43,408 nucleotides of DNA. It comes from Alphaproteobacteria bacterium (GTDB lineage: Bacteria > Pseudomonadota > Alphaproteobacteria > SHVP01). Positions 24,194-31,793 of the stretch are shown in pieces; within the stretch, counting starts at the first letter, position 1, and the number at the start of each line of letters is the position of its first letter. The notes under the pieces were generated by a model, which did no database searches, had not been told where the DNA came from, and worked only from the letters and a program-made list of their open reading frames with translations. A program made the position numbers and the translations under genes. The DNA is taken from the NCBI GenBank assembly GCA_016869765.1, contig VGES01000029.1, positions 1-43,408 on the forward strand. The letters run 5' to 3'.

Positions 24194-24301
24194 GACGACC
24201 TCAAAGAAGGAACGACCGTCAACTACCTCGCGACCGAAAGCGACAACGGCAGCGAAGCGACCAGCGTCTGGGCGGTGCGCCGGCACCCGCCTGTACGATG
24301 A
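24194..24301 (+). pseudogene. Detached C-terminal end of the cold-shock-like domain
   Basis: In frame with the HPF gene and directly after its TAA, 35 codons read DDLKEGTTVNYLATESDNGS and on through SVWAVRRHPPVR to a TGA. This completes the small beta-barrel begun in the preceding gene. It has no start codon of its own and is best read as the tail of that gene. Confidence 0.6.
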
Positions 24302-24451
24302 GCGCTAGCGGCCACAATGGCATTGACCTGGGTCGCTGCCGAGCGATCGATCTTCGACGACAATGGCTAGAGGTCGTTCATACCGTCCTCGCTCTACGCC
24401 TACAACTGGCAGGTCAGTGGTCGCTCCCAGGTCGTCCTCGGTGCGCTGACC

Positions 24452-25288
24452 TTGGTTGTGGCCGGGCTGACGACGCTGCCCCTCGAGCTGCAACGGCGAA
24501 TCGTGTCCGATGCCGTGAATCAACCCGACATCGAGCATCTGCTGTTCCTGTGCGGACTGTACCTCGTGTTGTTGGTCATTCAGGGCGGGACCAAATACCT
24601 CCTCAACGTCTATCGCGGTCGTATTGTCGAACAGGCGACCATGGACCTGCGTTCGCGCGTCGGCGCCATCCCCCAAGCCATCCGTCGTGATCCGTGGGGG
24701 CGGCCCGATCAGGGTGCGGCGGTCTCCATGGTGGCGGCCGAGGCGGAAAGCATCGGCGGGTTCGTCGGCGAGAGCCTGTCGGGTCCGTTGCTCCAGGCAG
24801 GAACGCTGGTATTCGTCCTCGGGTATCTGTTGTGGGTCGAGCCGCTGATCGCGCTGTTCGCCTTCGTCGTCTACGCGCCGTCCTTCGCGGTCGTACCGCT
24901 CGGGCAACGCCGGATCAACCACTGGGCGGCGTCGCATGCGCGGGCCGTCCGCTGGCTGGGCGACAGCGTGGTCGCGCGGGAGAGTGGAGCGCGGTTCAGA
25001 AGGCTCGTGCGCCTCGCCTACTTCACGCGCATGCGGTTCTACCGCATCAAGTATTTCCTGACGTTCTTCGAGAATCTGCTCGACGCCATCGGGCCCCTGG
25101 CCGTGCTCCTGGTCGGCGGCATTCTCGTGATCCAGGGCGAGATCGAGGTCGCGACGATCGTCGTGTTCATCTCGGGGTTCCAGCGCATCTCCGGACCGTG
25201 GGATCAGCTGGTCACGTTCTATCGCACGGTCTCGACGGCGCGCGTCCGCTACCGCCTGTTTGCCGAGGCGGTCGGCATCGCGCCCTGA
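24452..25288 (+). CDS. Stand-alone ABC exporter-type membrane domain, disrupted start
   Basis: The protein is only an ABC type-1 transmembrane domain: LPLELQRRIVSDAVNQPDIE, VIQGGTKYLLNVYRGRIVEQ, SMVAAEAESIGGFVGESLSG, LVFVLGYLLWVEPLIALFAF and, near the end, VVFISGFQRISGPWDQLVTF. No ATPase domain follows; I believe a family of such stand-alone membrane domains exists. The nominal start (TTG 24452) is within conserved sequence. Family-like residues can be read upstream in the same frame to about 24374 (SFIPSSLYAYNWQVSGRSQ), and an ATG at 24363 lies two bases out of frame: removing one AG of the AGAG at 24369-24372 would give MARSFIPSSLYAY. So a 2-base tandem duplication seems to have broken the start. 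The matching kind of ATPase with a cyclic-nucleotide domain is found in truncated form at 4.1-5.2 kb. Confidence 0.65.
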   Translation: MVVAGLTTLPLELQRRIVSDAVNQPDIEHLLFLCGLYLVLLVIQGGTKYLLNVYRGRIVEQATMDLRSRVGAIPQAIRRDPWGRPDQGAAVSMVAAEAESIGGFVGESLSGPLLQAGTLVFVLGYLLWVEPLIALFAFVVYAPSFAVVPLGQRRINHWAASHARAVRWLGDSVVARESGARFRRLVRLAYFTRMRFYRIKYFLTFFENLLDAIGPLAVLLVGGILVIQGEIEVATIVVFISGFQRISGPWDQLVTFYRTVSTARVRYRLFAEAVGIAP

Positions 25289-25291
25289 CGA

Positions 25292-26050
25292 TCAGCGCCC
25301 GGCGGTCGTTCCGCCGTCGACCACCAGCACCGACCCGGTCATATAGGACGATGCTTCCGACGCGAGCAGCACGACCGGACCCAGGAGTTCATGATGCTCG
25401 CCGACGCGCTGCATCGGGATGCGTTCGATGTTTCGCGCGCGATGCTCGGGATGGCGAGCGACATAGTTGTCGCCGAGTTCGCTGTCGAACGATCCCGGCA
25501 TGATGGCGTTGACCCGCACGCCGTTGCCCGCGACGGCGACCGCAAGGGTTGCGGTCAGATTGTTGAGGCCGGCCTTGGCGGCGCCGTACGCCGCGGCCAA
25601 GGGAAAGCCCCGGAGGGCCGCGATCGACGAAATGTTGATGATCGAGCCTCGGCGCCGCGGGGCCATGCGCCGAGCGGCTTCTTGGGCGACACAAAACGCC
25701 GCATCGAGGTTCGTGCGCACCACGATGTCCCATTCCTCTGGCACGACCTCCATCACCGGTCGTGGCTTAGAGATGCCCGCGTTGTTGAGCAGGACGTCGA
25801 TCGGGCCCAGCACCCGTTCGGCCTCGTCGAACATCGCCCGCACGGCGGCGTGATCGGTGACGTCGGCGGTGATCGCTTGAGCGACCCCGCCCGACTTGCG
25901 AATCTCGGCGATCAGCGCGTCGAGGCGGTCGCGGCGGCGCGCCACGGTCGCCACCTTGGCACCGTTCGCCGCAAGCCCGGCGGCCAGGGATCGTCCGATG
26001 CCGCTGGAAGCGCCGGTGACGACGATGACTTTGCCAGCAACCGAGAACAT
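25292..26050 (-). CDS. Short-chain dehydrogenase/reductase
   Basis: A 252-residue classical SDR. Cofactor motif VTGASSGIGRSLAAGLAANG, NNAG in VLLNNAGISKPRPV, catalytic Ser in INISSIAALRG, and Tyr/Lys in AAAYGAAKAGLNNL; the end SYMTGSVLVVDGGTTAGR is the standard C-terminus. The Arg-rich ARRRDRLDALIAE after the second strand points to NADP(H). The ATG at 26048-26050 (MFSVAGKVIVV) is used since it matches the family start; the frame also allows 26083, which would overlap the upstream EamA gene. The two genes are four bases apart and probably co-transcribed. Substrate not predictable. Confidence 0.85.
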   Translation of the reverse strand: MFSVAGKVIVVTGASSGIGRSLAAGLAANGAKVATVARRRDRLDALIAEIRKSGGVAQAITADVTDHAAVRAMFDEAERVLGPIDVLLNNAGISKPRPVMEVVPEEWDIVVRTNLDAAFCVAQEAARRMAPRRRGSIINISSIAALRGFPLAAAYGAAKAGLNNLTATLAVAVAGNGVRVNAIMPGSFDSELGDNYVARHPEHRARNIERIPMQRVGEHHELLGPVVLLASEASSYMTGSVLVVDGGTTAGR

Positions 26051-26054
26051 CGAA

Positions 26055-26993
26055 TCATGATTGGGCACGGCCCACTCCATCATTGGTCGGCCCCGCGCGA
26101 AGGCGTTGCCTTGCCCCGACGTTGGCCAGGACCATCCCGATGATCATGCTCGTCAGCGCCGCCCACATCATCGTGGTCCAGCGGTCGGAGAAGACGATGA
26201 ACGACCAAACGACCCCGGATGCCACGATCGCATAGTTGTACTGGCCGAAGAAGATCGGGCCGGCACGGCTGATGATCTCGAACATGCACCAGAAGGTGAG
26301 CGGCGTCAGGCTTCCCGCCCATAGGACGGCGAGCCACCCTTGGGCCGATGCGTTCCACCAGGGATAGACACCGTCGATCAGGAGCATGACGGGCAACGTG
26401 ATCACGGCGGCCCCGAGCACGAGGCCAGCCGTGCGCATGGCCGGCGTCACCTGCGGCGGCGCCACGATCGAGACGAACACGTTGTTGGTGCCGTAGCAGG
26501 CCGGAATCACGAGTAGGAGAAGGGCCCAGGGCGCCGAGGCGGGGTCGGGAAGGGCGTTTCCGGGGAGCAGGAGTAGCAACACACCGGCAAGTCCGAATCC
26601 GACGCCCCCGAACGAGAACCACCGCCAGCGTTCGATCCCGACCACGAGCGCGATCAGGAAGGTGAAGCTCGGGGTCAGTGTTACGGCGAGCGCGACGATC
26701 CCCGCCGGCAGGTGCCGCGAGGCGAGCGCGATGACGAGCACGGGAACGGCAATCCCCAGGAGGCCGGTCGCCAGGTAGTTGCGCACATGGGCCGCCGACC
26801 AGCGTGGGAAGTGGCCGGTCACGCCCGTCAAGACGAGCAGGACCGTGCTGCCGATGGCGGCTTGCCAGAACGTGAAGGTGAGAAACGGCACCCCGGCGGT
26901 TGCCGCCAGCCGACTCGCCGAAAAGAAGCCGCCGTAGAACGCCGCGCCGAGCGCGACGAACAGCCAGGGAATCCAGAGGGACGAGCGGGGCAT
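26055..26993 (-). CDS. EamA/DMT-family transporter
   Basis: A 312-residue integral membrane protein with about ten hydrophobic segments in two repeats of five, as in drug/metabolite exporters. Examples are LWIPWLFVALGAAFYGGFFS, YLATGLLGIAVPVLVIALAS and LTSMIIGMVLANVGARQRL at the end of the second repeat. Length and layout fit EamA proteins. The ATG at 26991-26993 (MPRSSLWIPW) gives a short cytoplasmic start; a longer frame upstream lacks membrane character and is antisense to the divergent methyltransferase. Substrate not known. It is upstream of the SDR in a two-gene unit. Confidence 0.82.
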   Translation of the reverse strand: MPRSSLWIPWLFVALGAAFYGGFFSASRLAATAGVPFLTFTFWQAAIGSTVLLVLTGVTGHFPRWSAAHVRNYLATGLLGIAVPVLVIALASRHLPAGIVALAVTLTPSFTFLIALVVGIERWRWFSFGGVGFGLAGVLLLLLPGNALPDPASAPWALLLLVIPACYGTNNVFVSIVAPPQVTPAMRTAGLVLGAAVITLPVMLLIDGVYPWWNASAQGWLAVLWAGSLTPLTFWCMFEIISRAGPIFFGQYNYAIVASGVVWSFIVFSDRWTTMMWAALTSMIIGMVLANVGARQRLRAGPTNDGVGRAQS

Positions 26994-27063
26994 TCGAGAG
27001 GGTGGGTGTCGGGGCGCCGCGACCGGGGCGCAACACAGTATACTGAGGGCATCGGGGGTGCCC

Positions 27064-28239
27064 ATGAAAGAGCCCTTTGCCCACGGCATGATGCCGGCGG
27101 CCAACCACGACGAACGCGCGCGAGAGAACTTCGTCGTCAGTTCCCGAATCCACGTCGAAGAGAACATTACGCCAGGCGACGAGCTCGTGTACGAGGGACG
27201 CGGCAAGGCGCGGTTCACACGTCAACACGGTTTCGCGCCGCGCCATCACCACGACATCCGGCGCGCGATGCGGCCCGATCCCTACTATCAGATGTGGAGC
27301 GCGCTGACGCGAACGCTGAAGGAGATGATCTGGGACGACGTCGGGGACAGCGTCCTGCGACAGCTTCCCGATTTGATCGAGCGTGCCAAACCGCGGTCGG
27401 GGGCGCGTGGCACCTTGACGCTCGATCCCGCCCTGCCGGTGCCCCGCTACAACGCGACCGTCGACATCCACGCCATGCCGGGGGGCTATCACAGCGAGAT
27501 CGCGCCCGACGATGTCTATGCCGGGGCACTTTACGATCGTGGCGGCTATTACGTGGTCATGAGTCTGGTGGGGTCGAAGGGCCATGGTCTGCAGGAGCGC
27601 CCGGGCGCGCTGGTGATGGAAGGCTCGACCCGAAACGCGCTTCACTACCTGCGGCAGTATTTTCCCGAACTGCGGCCACGCCGAATCCTCGATCTCGGCT
27701 GTGCGGTCGGCACGTCGACCCTGCCATACTGCGATGCCTTCCCCGAAGCCGAGGTGTTCGCGGTCGACTATGCCGCGCCGCTGCTGCGCTACGGGCACGC
27801 TCGCGCCGAGGCGCTCGACAAGCGCGTTCATTTCTCGCAGCAGAATGCCGAGCGCACCAACTTCGCGTCGAACTCGTTCGATCTCGTCGTCACGCATGCG
27901 GTCGCCCACGAGACCTCCGGGAAGGCCTGGCAGAACATCCTGAGCGAGTGCTTCCGGCTGTTGCGCCGGGGCGGAGTCACGATCCACACCGAACGCAAAT
28001 TCTTCACCGGCCTCAGCCCGCACGAGGCGTTCGTCAACGACTGGGACACCTACCACGAGAACGAGCCGTTCAAGGGCCGCCTGCGCTCGCAGGACCCGGA
28101 AGCCCTGCTGCATGCCGGAGGCTTTGCGTCAGACAAAACCTTCTTCGTTGGCGCTTCCCGCGCCATGGGCGGTGTCCCGACGTTCACCCGACCCGGGGAT
28201 CCGCGAGCCTTCGGGTCCTTGTTCGGCGCTGTGAAGTAG
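27064..28239 (+). CDS. SAM-dependent methyltransferase with extra N-terminal region
   Basis: A 391-residue protein. The C-terminal half (from about residue 205) is a class I methyltransferase: motif I RRILDLGCAVGTSTLPYCDA, acidic end of strand 2 in VFAVDYAAPLLRYGHARAEA, and FDLVVTHAVAHETS as motif IV region. The first 200 residues are not a methyltransferase fold and carry YNATVDIHAMPGGYHSEIAP and AGALYDRGGYYVVMSLVGSK, which I do not recognise as a named domain. The start is taken as ATG 27064 with GGGGG upstream; a GTG two codons earlier is possible. It is divergent from the EamA gene with 70 bases between starts and has a TATACT at 27039-27044 that may be a -10 box. Followed by a relic of a cyclic-nucleotide domain. 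Confidence 0.78.
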   Translation: MKEPFAHGMMPAANHDERARENFVVSSRIHVEENITPGDELVYEGRGKARFTRQHGFAPRHHHDIRRAMRPDPYYQMWSALTRTLKEMIWDDVGDSVLRQLPDLIERAKPRSGARGTLTLDPALPVPRYNATVDIHAMPGGYHSEIAPDDVYAGALYDRGGYYVVMSLVGSKGHGLQERPGALVMEGSTRNALHYLRQYFPELRPRRILDLGCAVGTSTLPYCDAFPEAEVFAVDYAAPLLRYGHARAEALDKRVHFSQQNAERTNFASNSFDLVVTHAVAHETSGKAWQNILSECFRLLRRGGVTIHTERKFFTGLSPHEAFVNDWDTYHENEPFKGRLRSQDPEALLHAGGFASDKTFFVGASRAMGGVPTFTRPGDPRAFGSLFGAVK

Positions 28240-28267
28240 CGCTCGCCGTTTCGGCCGCTCAGCGCCG

Positions 28268-28483
28268 GGCGAGATGGCGTTGATCGACCGACAGCAGCGA
28301 ATAGCGTCGGCGCGTACCTCGGAAGACCCGGTGCTAGTCGCAATTCCCGAGGACGCGTTTCGCGCACGCCGCGAACGCACTGCCGAGGTCGATCGGCTGA
28401 TGCCAATGTTGCTCACGCGTCTAGTCGGACACCTACGCCAGCAGGCACAACGGTTTCCGGAACGTCCGGCGACCACCGACTAA
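28268..28483 (+). pseudogene. Relic of a cyclic-nucleotide-binding domain tail
   Basis: About 70 codons ending at TAA 28481-28483 read GEMALIDRQQRIASARTSED, then VLVAIPEDAFRARRERTAEV and a helix up to RLVGHLRQQAQRF. This is the last third of a cNMP-binding barrel and closely parallels the end of the protein at 30421 (GEMALIDRQPRMASARAKTD, then VVIPEEALRARLDQIAET). No barrel start precedes it: the match begins abruptly at about 28268, 28 bases after the methyltransferase stop. It is the tail of a second copy that has lost its 5' part. Confidence 0.7.
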
Positions 28484-28571
28484 ACTCTGGAACTGTGTCG
28501 CACCCATGACTTTGCAGGCATCTTCGGGCCGTTCTCATGGGTAAACTCGGGGGACGCAGGGTAGATTGGTG

Positions 28572-29243
28572 ATGCGACGTGACAGGGCGGAGAGCTACGA
28601 AGTCCATACGGAAGTCGATGGCCGAACCGCCATCGATTCGGTGTTCAACGACCGCGCATCGGCGTTGGCGGCGGCCCAGGCCCTGGTCGCGAGTCGGCGC
28701 TACGATGCGGTGCGAGTGTTGCAGGAGCGGCGGGTGGGGCGCCCGGCCGTGCTGTTCGAGCAATCGGTGGCCCGCAAGGGACCGACGCTGGGCGCGGGGG
28801 AAATCTCGACGGCGCCGCTGTGCCGAACCCTCGATGACTATTTCGCCTTTCCGGCCCGCCGTGCGGCAGGTCAGGTGCTGCGCACGTTCTTCACCCATCG
28901 CCGGCTGCCGCCCTTCGAAGTCGTCCACACCCTCGCAGAGCTGTGCGCCCTGACCGGTTTCGAGGACCTGATCGTTCAGGCGGCCAATCGCGTCGCCCGC
29001 ATGCAGGCGCGCCAGTCCAAACTCGATGCCATCGACCGGGCCGAAGAGCTGATGGGGTTGCCCGATCAGATGATCGAAGCACTGCGGGAGGTCGGCGATG
29101 TCGGTCCCGTTGCCGATGCGCTTCGCCGCGATGGTCTGGCAGCTGCCCAAGCCGTGGCCGCCCGGTCGTTCAAGGCGCACGCCGCGCGGGCGGTGGGGAT
29201 AGCCGTCGCCCATCAGCTCGCGGCGCACGACGACTGGGGCTAG
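28572..29243 (+). CDS. Open N-terminal segment of the broken cyclic-nucleotide-domain protein
   Basis: This segment gives 223 residues: a small alpha-beta module (SYEVHTEVDGRTAIDSVFND and the pattern ASALAAAQALVASRRYDAVR) followed by helices. It ends at a TAG that seems to interrupt a longer gene, since the same frame continues at once with KLHYLADLLERG. The nominal upstream starts (TTG 28566, GTG 28569) are less likely than ATG 28572. If translated as is, it would lack the nucleotide-binding domain. Confidence 0.55.
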   Translation: MRRDRAESYEVHTEVDGRTAIDSVFNDRASALAAAQALVASRRYDAVRVLQERRVGRPAVLFEQSVARKGPTLGAGEISTAPLCRTLDDYFAFPARRAAGQVLRTFFTHRRLPPFEVVHTLAELCALTGFEDLIVQAANRVARMQARQSKLDAIDRAEELMGLPDQMIEALREVGDVGPVADALRRDGLAAAQAVAARSFKAHAARAVGIAVAHQLAAHDDWG

Positions 29244-29758
29244 AAACTGCACTATTTGGCCGATCTGCTCGAACGCGGCGCCGACGGAAAGAGCGCCGAA
29301 CTGGTCGATGAGATTCTTGCCGAAATTCTCGATCTCGATGCGGCCGTGGCCGACCTGTTCGGAACCGCGGATCTCGGCGAGCGCCTGATCGTGATGGCCG
29401 ACCTTTTGCGCGCCCGGCATCGGGGCGGCTGTGGCGTCAATCCCGCCCTCGAGCGGCTGAACGGATTGCTCGCCGCTCACCCGATGTTCCACTGCCGCGC
29501 CGAATTGATCGAGCGCGTCGCCAACGTGCTTCGTGGCCTGCAGCCCCTTACGCGGGCGGGGCGGGCGGCGGATCGGCGAGCGCTTTTGGCGATCGTGACG
29601 GCGTTGACCGCTCCGGCGGGCCTGCGCGGTGGGCGCGCGATGAGCGAGGCCGTGACCAGGCGCGCCCGATTGGTGTTCGGCGAGGATCAGCGCGATTTGA
29701 CGGCGGCCGAAGGCGTCAAGGCGGTGCTCAAACACCTGCTGGTGGGGGCTCCGGCGTT

Positions 29759-30421
29759 GTGGGCTACCTCGTCGATCTGCGAACGAGTCCATTCGGCGTG
29801 AAGTACGAGACGGCGGTCGCCGAACCGTTGATCGCTGCGGTCGAATGCCTTCGCGATGCGGCCTCGTTCCTCGGGCCGGCCGACGTGGCGACCTTGGGCG
29901 AGGCGGTCGATGACCTGCGCCGACGCGTAACGGCTGGGGGGCTTCCAGCCGAATTCGCGGTGCGAGTCACCCAACAGTTGGATCGATTGACCGGCGCAGC
30001 GCCGCGACGCGCTCCGGCACGCGGGCGGGCCAAGCCCAGGGCGAACAAGCCGGTCGCTGCCGGCGACGGGCTGCTTCGGCGCCGGATCGCCGCCGGCGAG
30101 TTCGTGTTTCGTCAAGGCGACCGGGGCGACGAGGCCTATCTGATCGATCGCGGGGACGTCGAGATCATTCTCGAGCGCAAGACCGGCACGGTCGTGTTGG
30201 CCATCGCCGGTCGGGGGGAGATCATCGGCGAGATGGCCTTGATCGACCGGCAGCCGCGCATGGCTTCGGCACGTGCCAAGACCGACGTGATGCTGGTCGT
30301 CATCCCGGAAGAGGCGCTACGGGCTCGCCTCGATCAGATCGCCGAAACCGATCACTTGATCCCGCTGCTCCTGGCGCGCTTCGTCGAACGGCTGCGTGCC
30401 CAAGCCCACGTCACGCGCTAG
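29759..30421 (+). CDS. Open C-terminal segment with cyclic-nucleotide-binding domain
   Basis: 220 residues from a GTG. The first 75 are helical (AVAEPLIAAVECLRDAASFL), then a basic Ala/Pro/Arg linker (about residues 82-100), then a cNMP barrel: AAGEFVFRQGDRGDEAYLID, VLAIAGRGEIIGEMALIDRQ and PRMASARAKTDVMLVVIPEE. The phosphate-binding cassette position reads EIIGEMALIDRQPRMASA, the bacterial form without the full R-T-A consensus. The nominal start is inside what looks like continuous protein, so this is probably the end of a frameshifted gene, though internal translation cannot be excluded. Confidence 0.6.
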   Translation: MGYLVDLRTSPFGVKYETAVAEPLIAAVECLRDAASFLGPADVATLGEAVDDLRRRVTAGGLPAEFAVRVTQQLDRLTGAAPRRAPARGRAKPRANKPVAAGDGLLRRRIAAGEFVFRQGDRGDEAYLIDRGDVEIILERKTGTVVLAIAGRGEIIGEMALIDRQPRMASARAKTDVMLVVIPEEALRARLDQIAETDHLIPLLLARFVERLRAQAHVTR

Positions 30422-30453
30422 GATCGCGTCGCAACCACTGTAGGACGCCACAC

Positions 30454-30846
30454 ATGGACAATGTTCCCCCCGAGCGGCGCATGACGCCGATGGACGTGTT
30501 GTTTCGGCGCGATGCCGATATCCTGCGCGAGACGATCCACGCCGTCGAAGGCGTCAAAGAGCCGGAGGGCATGTATCTCAAGGTTCTGATGGTCACCGAG
30601 AACATGCTGGTGTTTCGCGCTTGGAAGCAGAAGGGCGTGGTCGATCCCTGGCAGGTCCATGACGATCACGAGTCGGTCGCCACGCTCATCGCCGGCAAGA
30701 TGAAGATGTGGATCGGCGATCGGGAGTTCTTGTGCCAGCCCGGCGACGTCTGGCGCCACCCGCAAGGGGTGCGTCACATGAGCGAGGCGCTGGAGGACGT
30801 CGTTCTGATCGAGGTCAAATCACCCGCGCGCAAGACCTGGACCTGA
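30454..30846 (+). CDS. Cupin-domain protein
   Basis: A 130-residue single-domain cupin. The core shows motif 1 as QVHDDHESVATLIAGKMKMW and motif 2 as QPGDVWRHPQGVRHMSEALE, which together supply the usual His/Glu/His metal ligands. The ATG at 30454 comes 33 bases after the preceding stop. Cupins of this size are often small-molecule dioxygenases, isomerases or binding proteins; no specific reaction can be read. It ends two bases before the stop of the convergent oligopeptide ABC ATPase. Confidence 0.8.
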   Translation: MDNVPPERRMTPMDVLFRRDADILRETIHAVEGVKEPEGMYLKVLMVTENMLVFRAWKQKGVVDPWQVHDDHESVATLIAGKMKMWIGDREFLCQPGDVWRHPQGVRHMSEALEDVVLIEVKSPARKTWT

Positions 30847-30848
30847 CG

Positions 30849-31793
30849 TCAGGCGCGAAGACACGCGACGCGGTGATCTTCGTCCTTGGTCTGGAGCGCG
30901 ATCGGGGCGCGGGCGCACTCCGGCGTTTCGATCGGACATCGCCCGACGAGGGGGCATCCCGAAACCAGCCGGGTGGGTGACGGCGGATCTCCCGTCAGCG
31001 GCAGGTGCGGCGGCGACACGCTGGGATCGACCGACAGTCGTGCGGACAGGAGGGCCTGGGTGTAGGGGTGGCGCGGCTGGCGCAGCACCTTGGCCGTCGG
31101 CCCCTGTTCGACGACCCTGCCGAGGTAGAGGACGACGACGTGGTCGCTGAAGTATTCGACCGTCGTGATGTCGTGAGAAATGAACATGTAGGTCAGGCCG
31201 CGGGCCTGCTTCAGGCGGCCGAAGAGGTTCAGGATCTGGGCCCGCACCGACAGGTCGAGGGACGATGTCGGCTCGTCGAGCACGACCAGGCTCGGCTGCA
31301 TGATCAGTGCCCGGGCGATTCCGACACGCTGTTGCTGCCCACCGCTCAAGGCTTGCGGGTAACGCGCCGCGATCTGGGGATCGAGGTCGACCTCCTGAAG
31401 TAGCGCCGACACCCGCTGCCTCCGCTCCTCGGCCTTGAGGTTCGGGGCGTGGATGATCAGCGGTTCTTCGACGATGGCTCCGACCTTGAGCCGCGGGTTC
31501 AGCTGTTCGAACGGCTCCTGGAAGACGACGCCGATCCTGGCCCGTTGCCGGCGTATTTCCTCCGCTGAAAGGGTGCTCAGGGTCTTGCCCTCGAATGCGA
31601 CCCGGCCGGAATCCGGTGTCAGGAGTCCGAGGACCAGCCGGCCCAACGTCGACTTGCCCGAACCGCTTTCGCCGATGATGGCGACCGTCGTTCCGTCGGC
31701 CACCGTGAGCGAAACATCGTGCACTGCGTAGACGACCGTCCCATCCGGTCGTCGGAACGTGCGATGGACGTGTTCAAGTTCAATCAACGACAA
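30849..31793 (-). CDS. dppF: Dipeptide/oligopeptide ABC ATPase (DppF/OppF type)
   Basis: About 314 residues. Walker A GESGSGKSTLGRLVLGLL, Q-loop GVVFQEPFEQLNPRLKVG, signature LSGGQQQRVGIARALIMQP, Walker B LVVLDEPTSSLDLSVRAQIL and MFISHDITTVEYFSDHVVVL. The OppF-type C-terminal extension holds the cysteine cluster SGCPLVGRCPIETPECA, expected to bind an iron-sulfur centre in this subfamily. The start is a TTG at 31791-31793 (or 31787), overlapping the dppD stop by 14 bases; no ATG lies near the proper N-terminus. Last gene of the permease/ATPase unit. Works with DppD at the inner membrane. Confidence 0.85.
   Translation of the reverse strand: MSLIELEHVHRTFRRPDGTVVYAVHDVSLTVADGTTVAIIGESGSGKSTLGRLVLGLLTPDSGRVAFEGKTLSTLSAEEIRRQRARIGVVFQEPFEQLNPRLKVGAIVEEPLIIHAPNLKAEERRQRVSALLQEVDLDPQIAARYPQALSGGQQQRVGIARALIMQPSLVVLDEPTSSLDLSVRAQILNLFGRLKQARGLTYMFISHDITTVEYFSDHVVVLYLGRVVEQGPTAKVLRQPRHPYTQALLSARLSVDPSVSPPHLPLTGDPPSPTRLVSGCPLVGRCPIETPECARAPIALQTKDEDHRVACLRA

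Larger units (their letters stand above)
28572..30421 (+). pseudogene. Cyclic-nucleotide-domain protein broken by a stop and a frameshift
   Basis: Three consecutive open segments look like one protein of about 615 residues. Segment 1 (28572-29243) has the opening SYEVHTEVDGRTAIDSVFND and TLDDYFAFPARRAAGQVLRT. It is cut by TAG at 29241-29243 (HDDWG-stop). The same frame then goes on with KLHYLADLLERGADGKSAEL for another 180 residues. Near 29757 the family-like sequence passes into a second frame (VGYLVDLRTSPFGVKYETAV), which carries the linker RAPARGRAKPRANKP and a cNMP barrel ending at 30421. I recognise the general layout (short N-terminal module, helical middle, C-terminal cNMP domain) from Rhodospirillales proteins of unknown role. 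Either a decayed gene or two sequence errors. Confidence 0.65.

Noticed and set aside
24191-29243. Stop-codon recoding (TAA/TAG as sense)
   Set aside because: Intact genes in the window end in TAA and TAG, for example at 6175 and 9931, so these codons are used as normal stops.
23729-30421. A defence or anti-phage island
   Set aside because: Despite cyclic-nucleotide-binding domains and broken genes, there is no effector nuclease, cyclase, integrase or toxin; the contents are ordinary signalling, transport and metabolism families.
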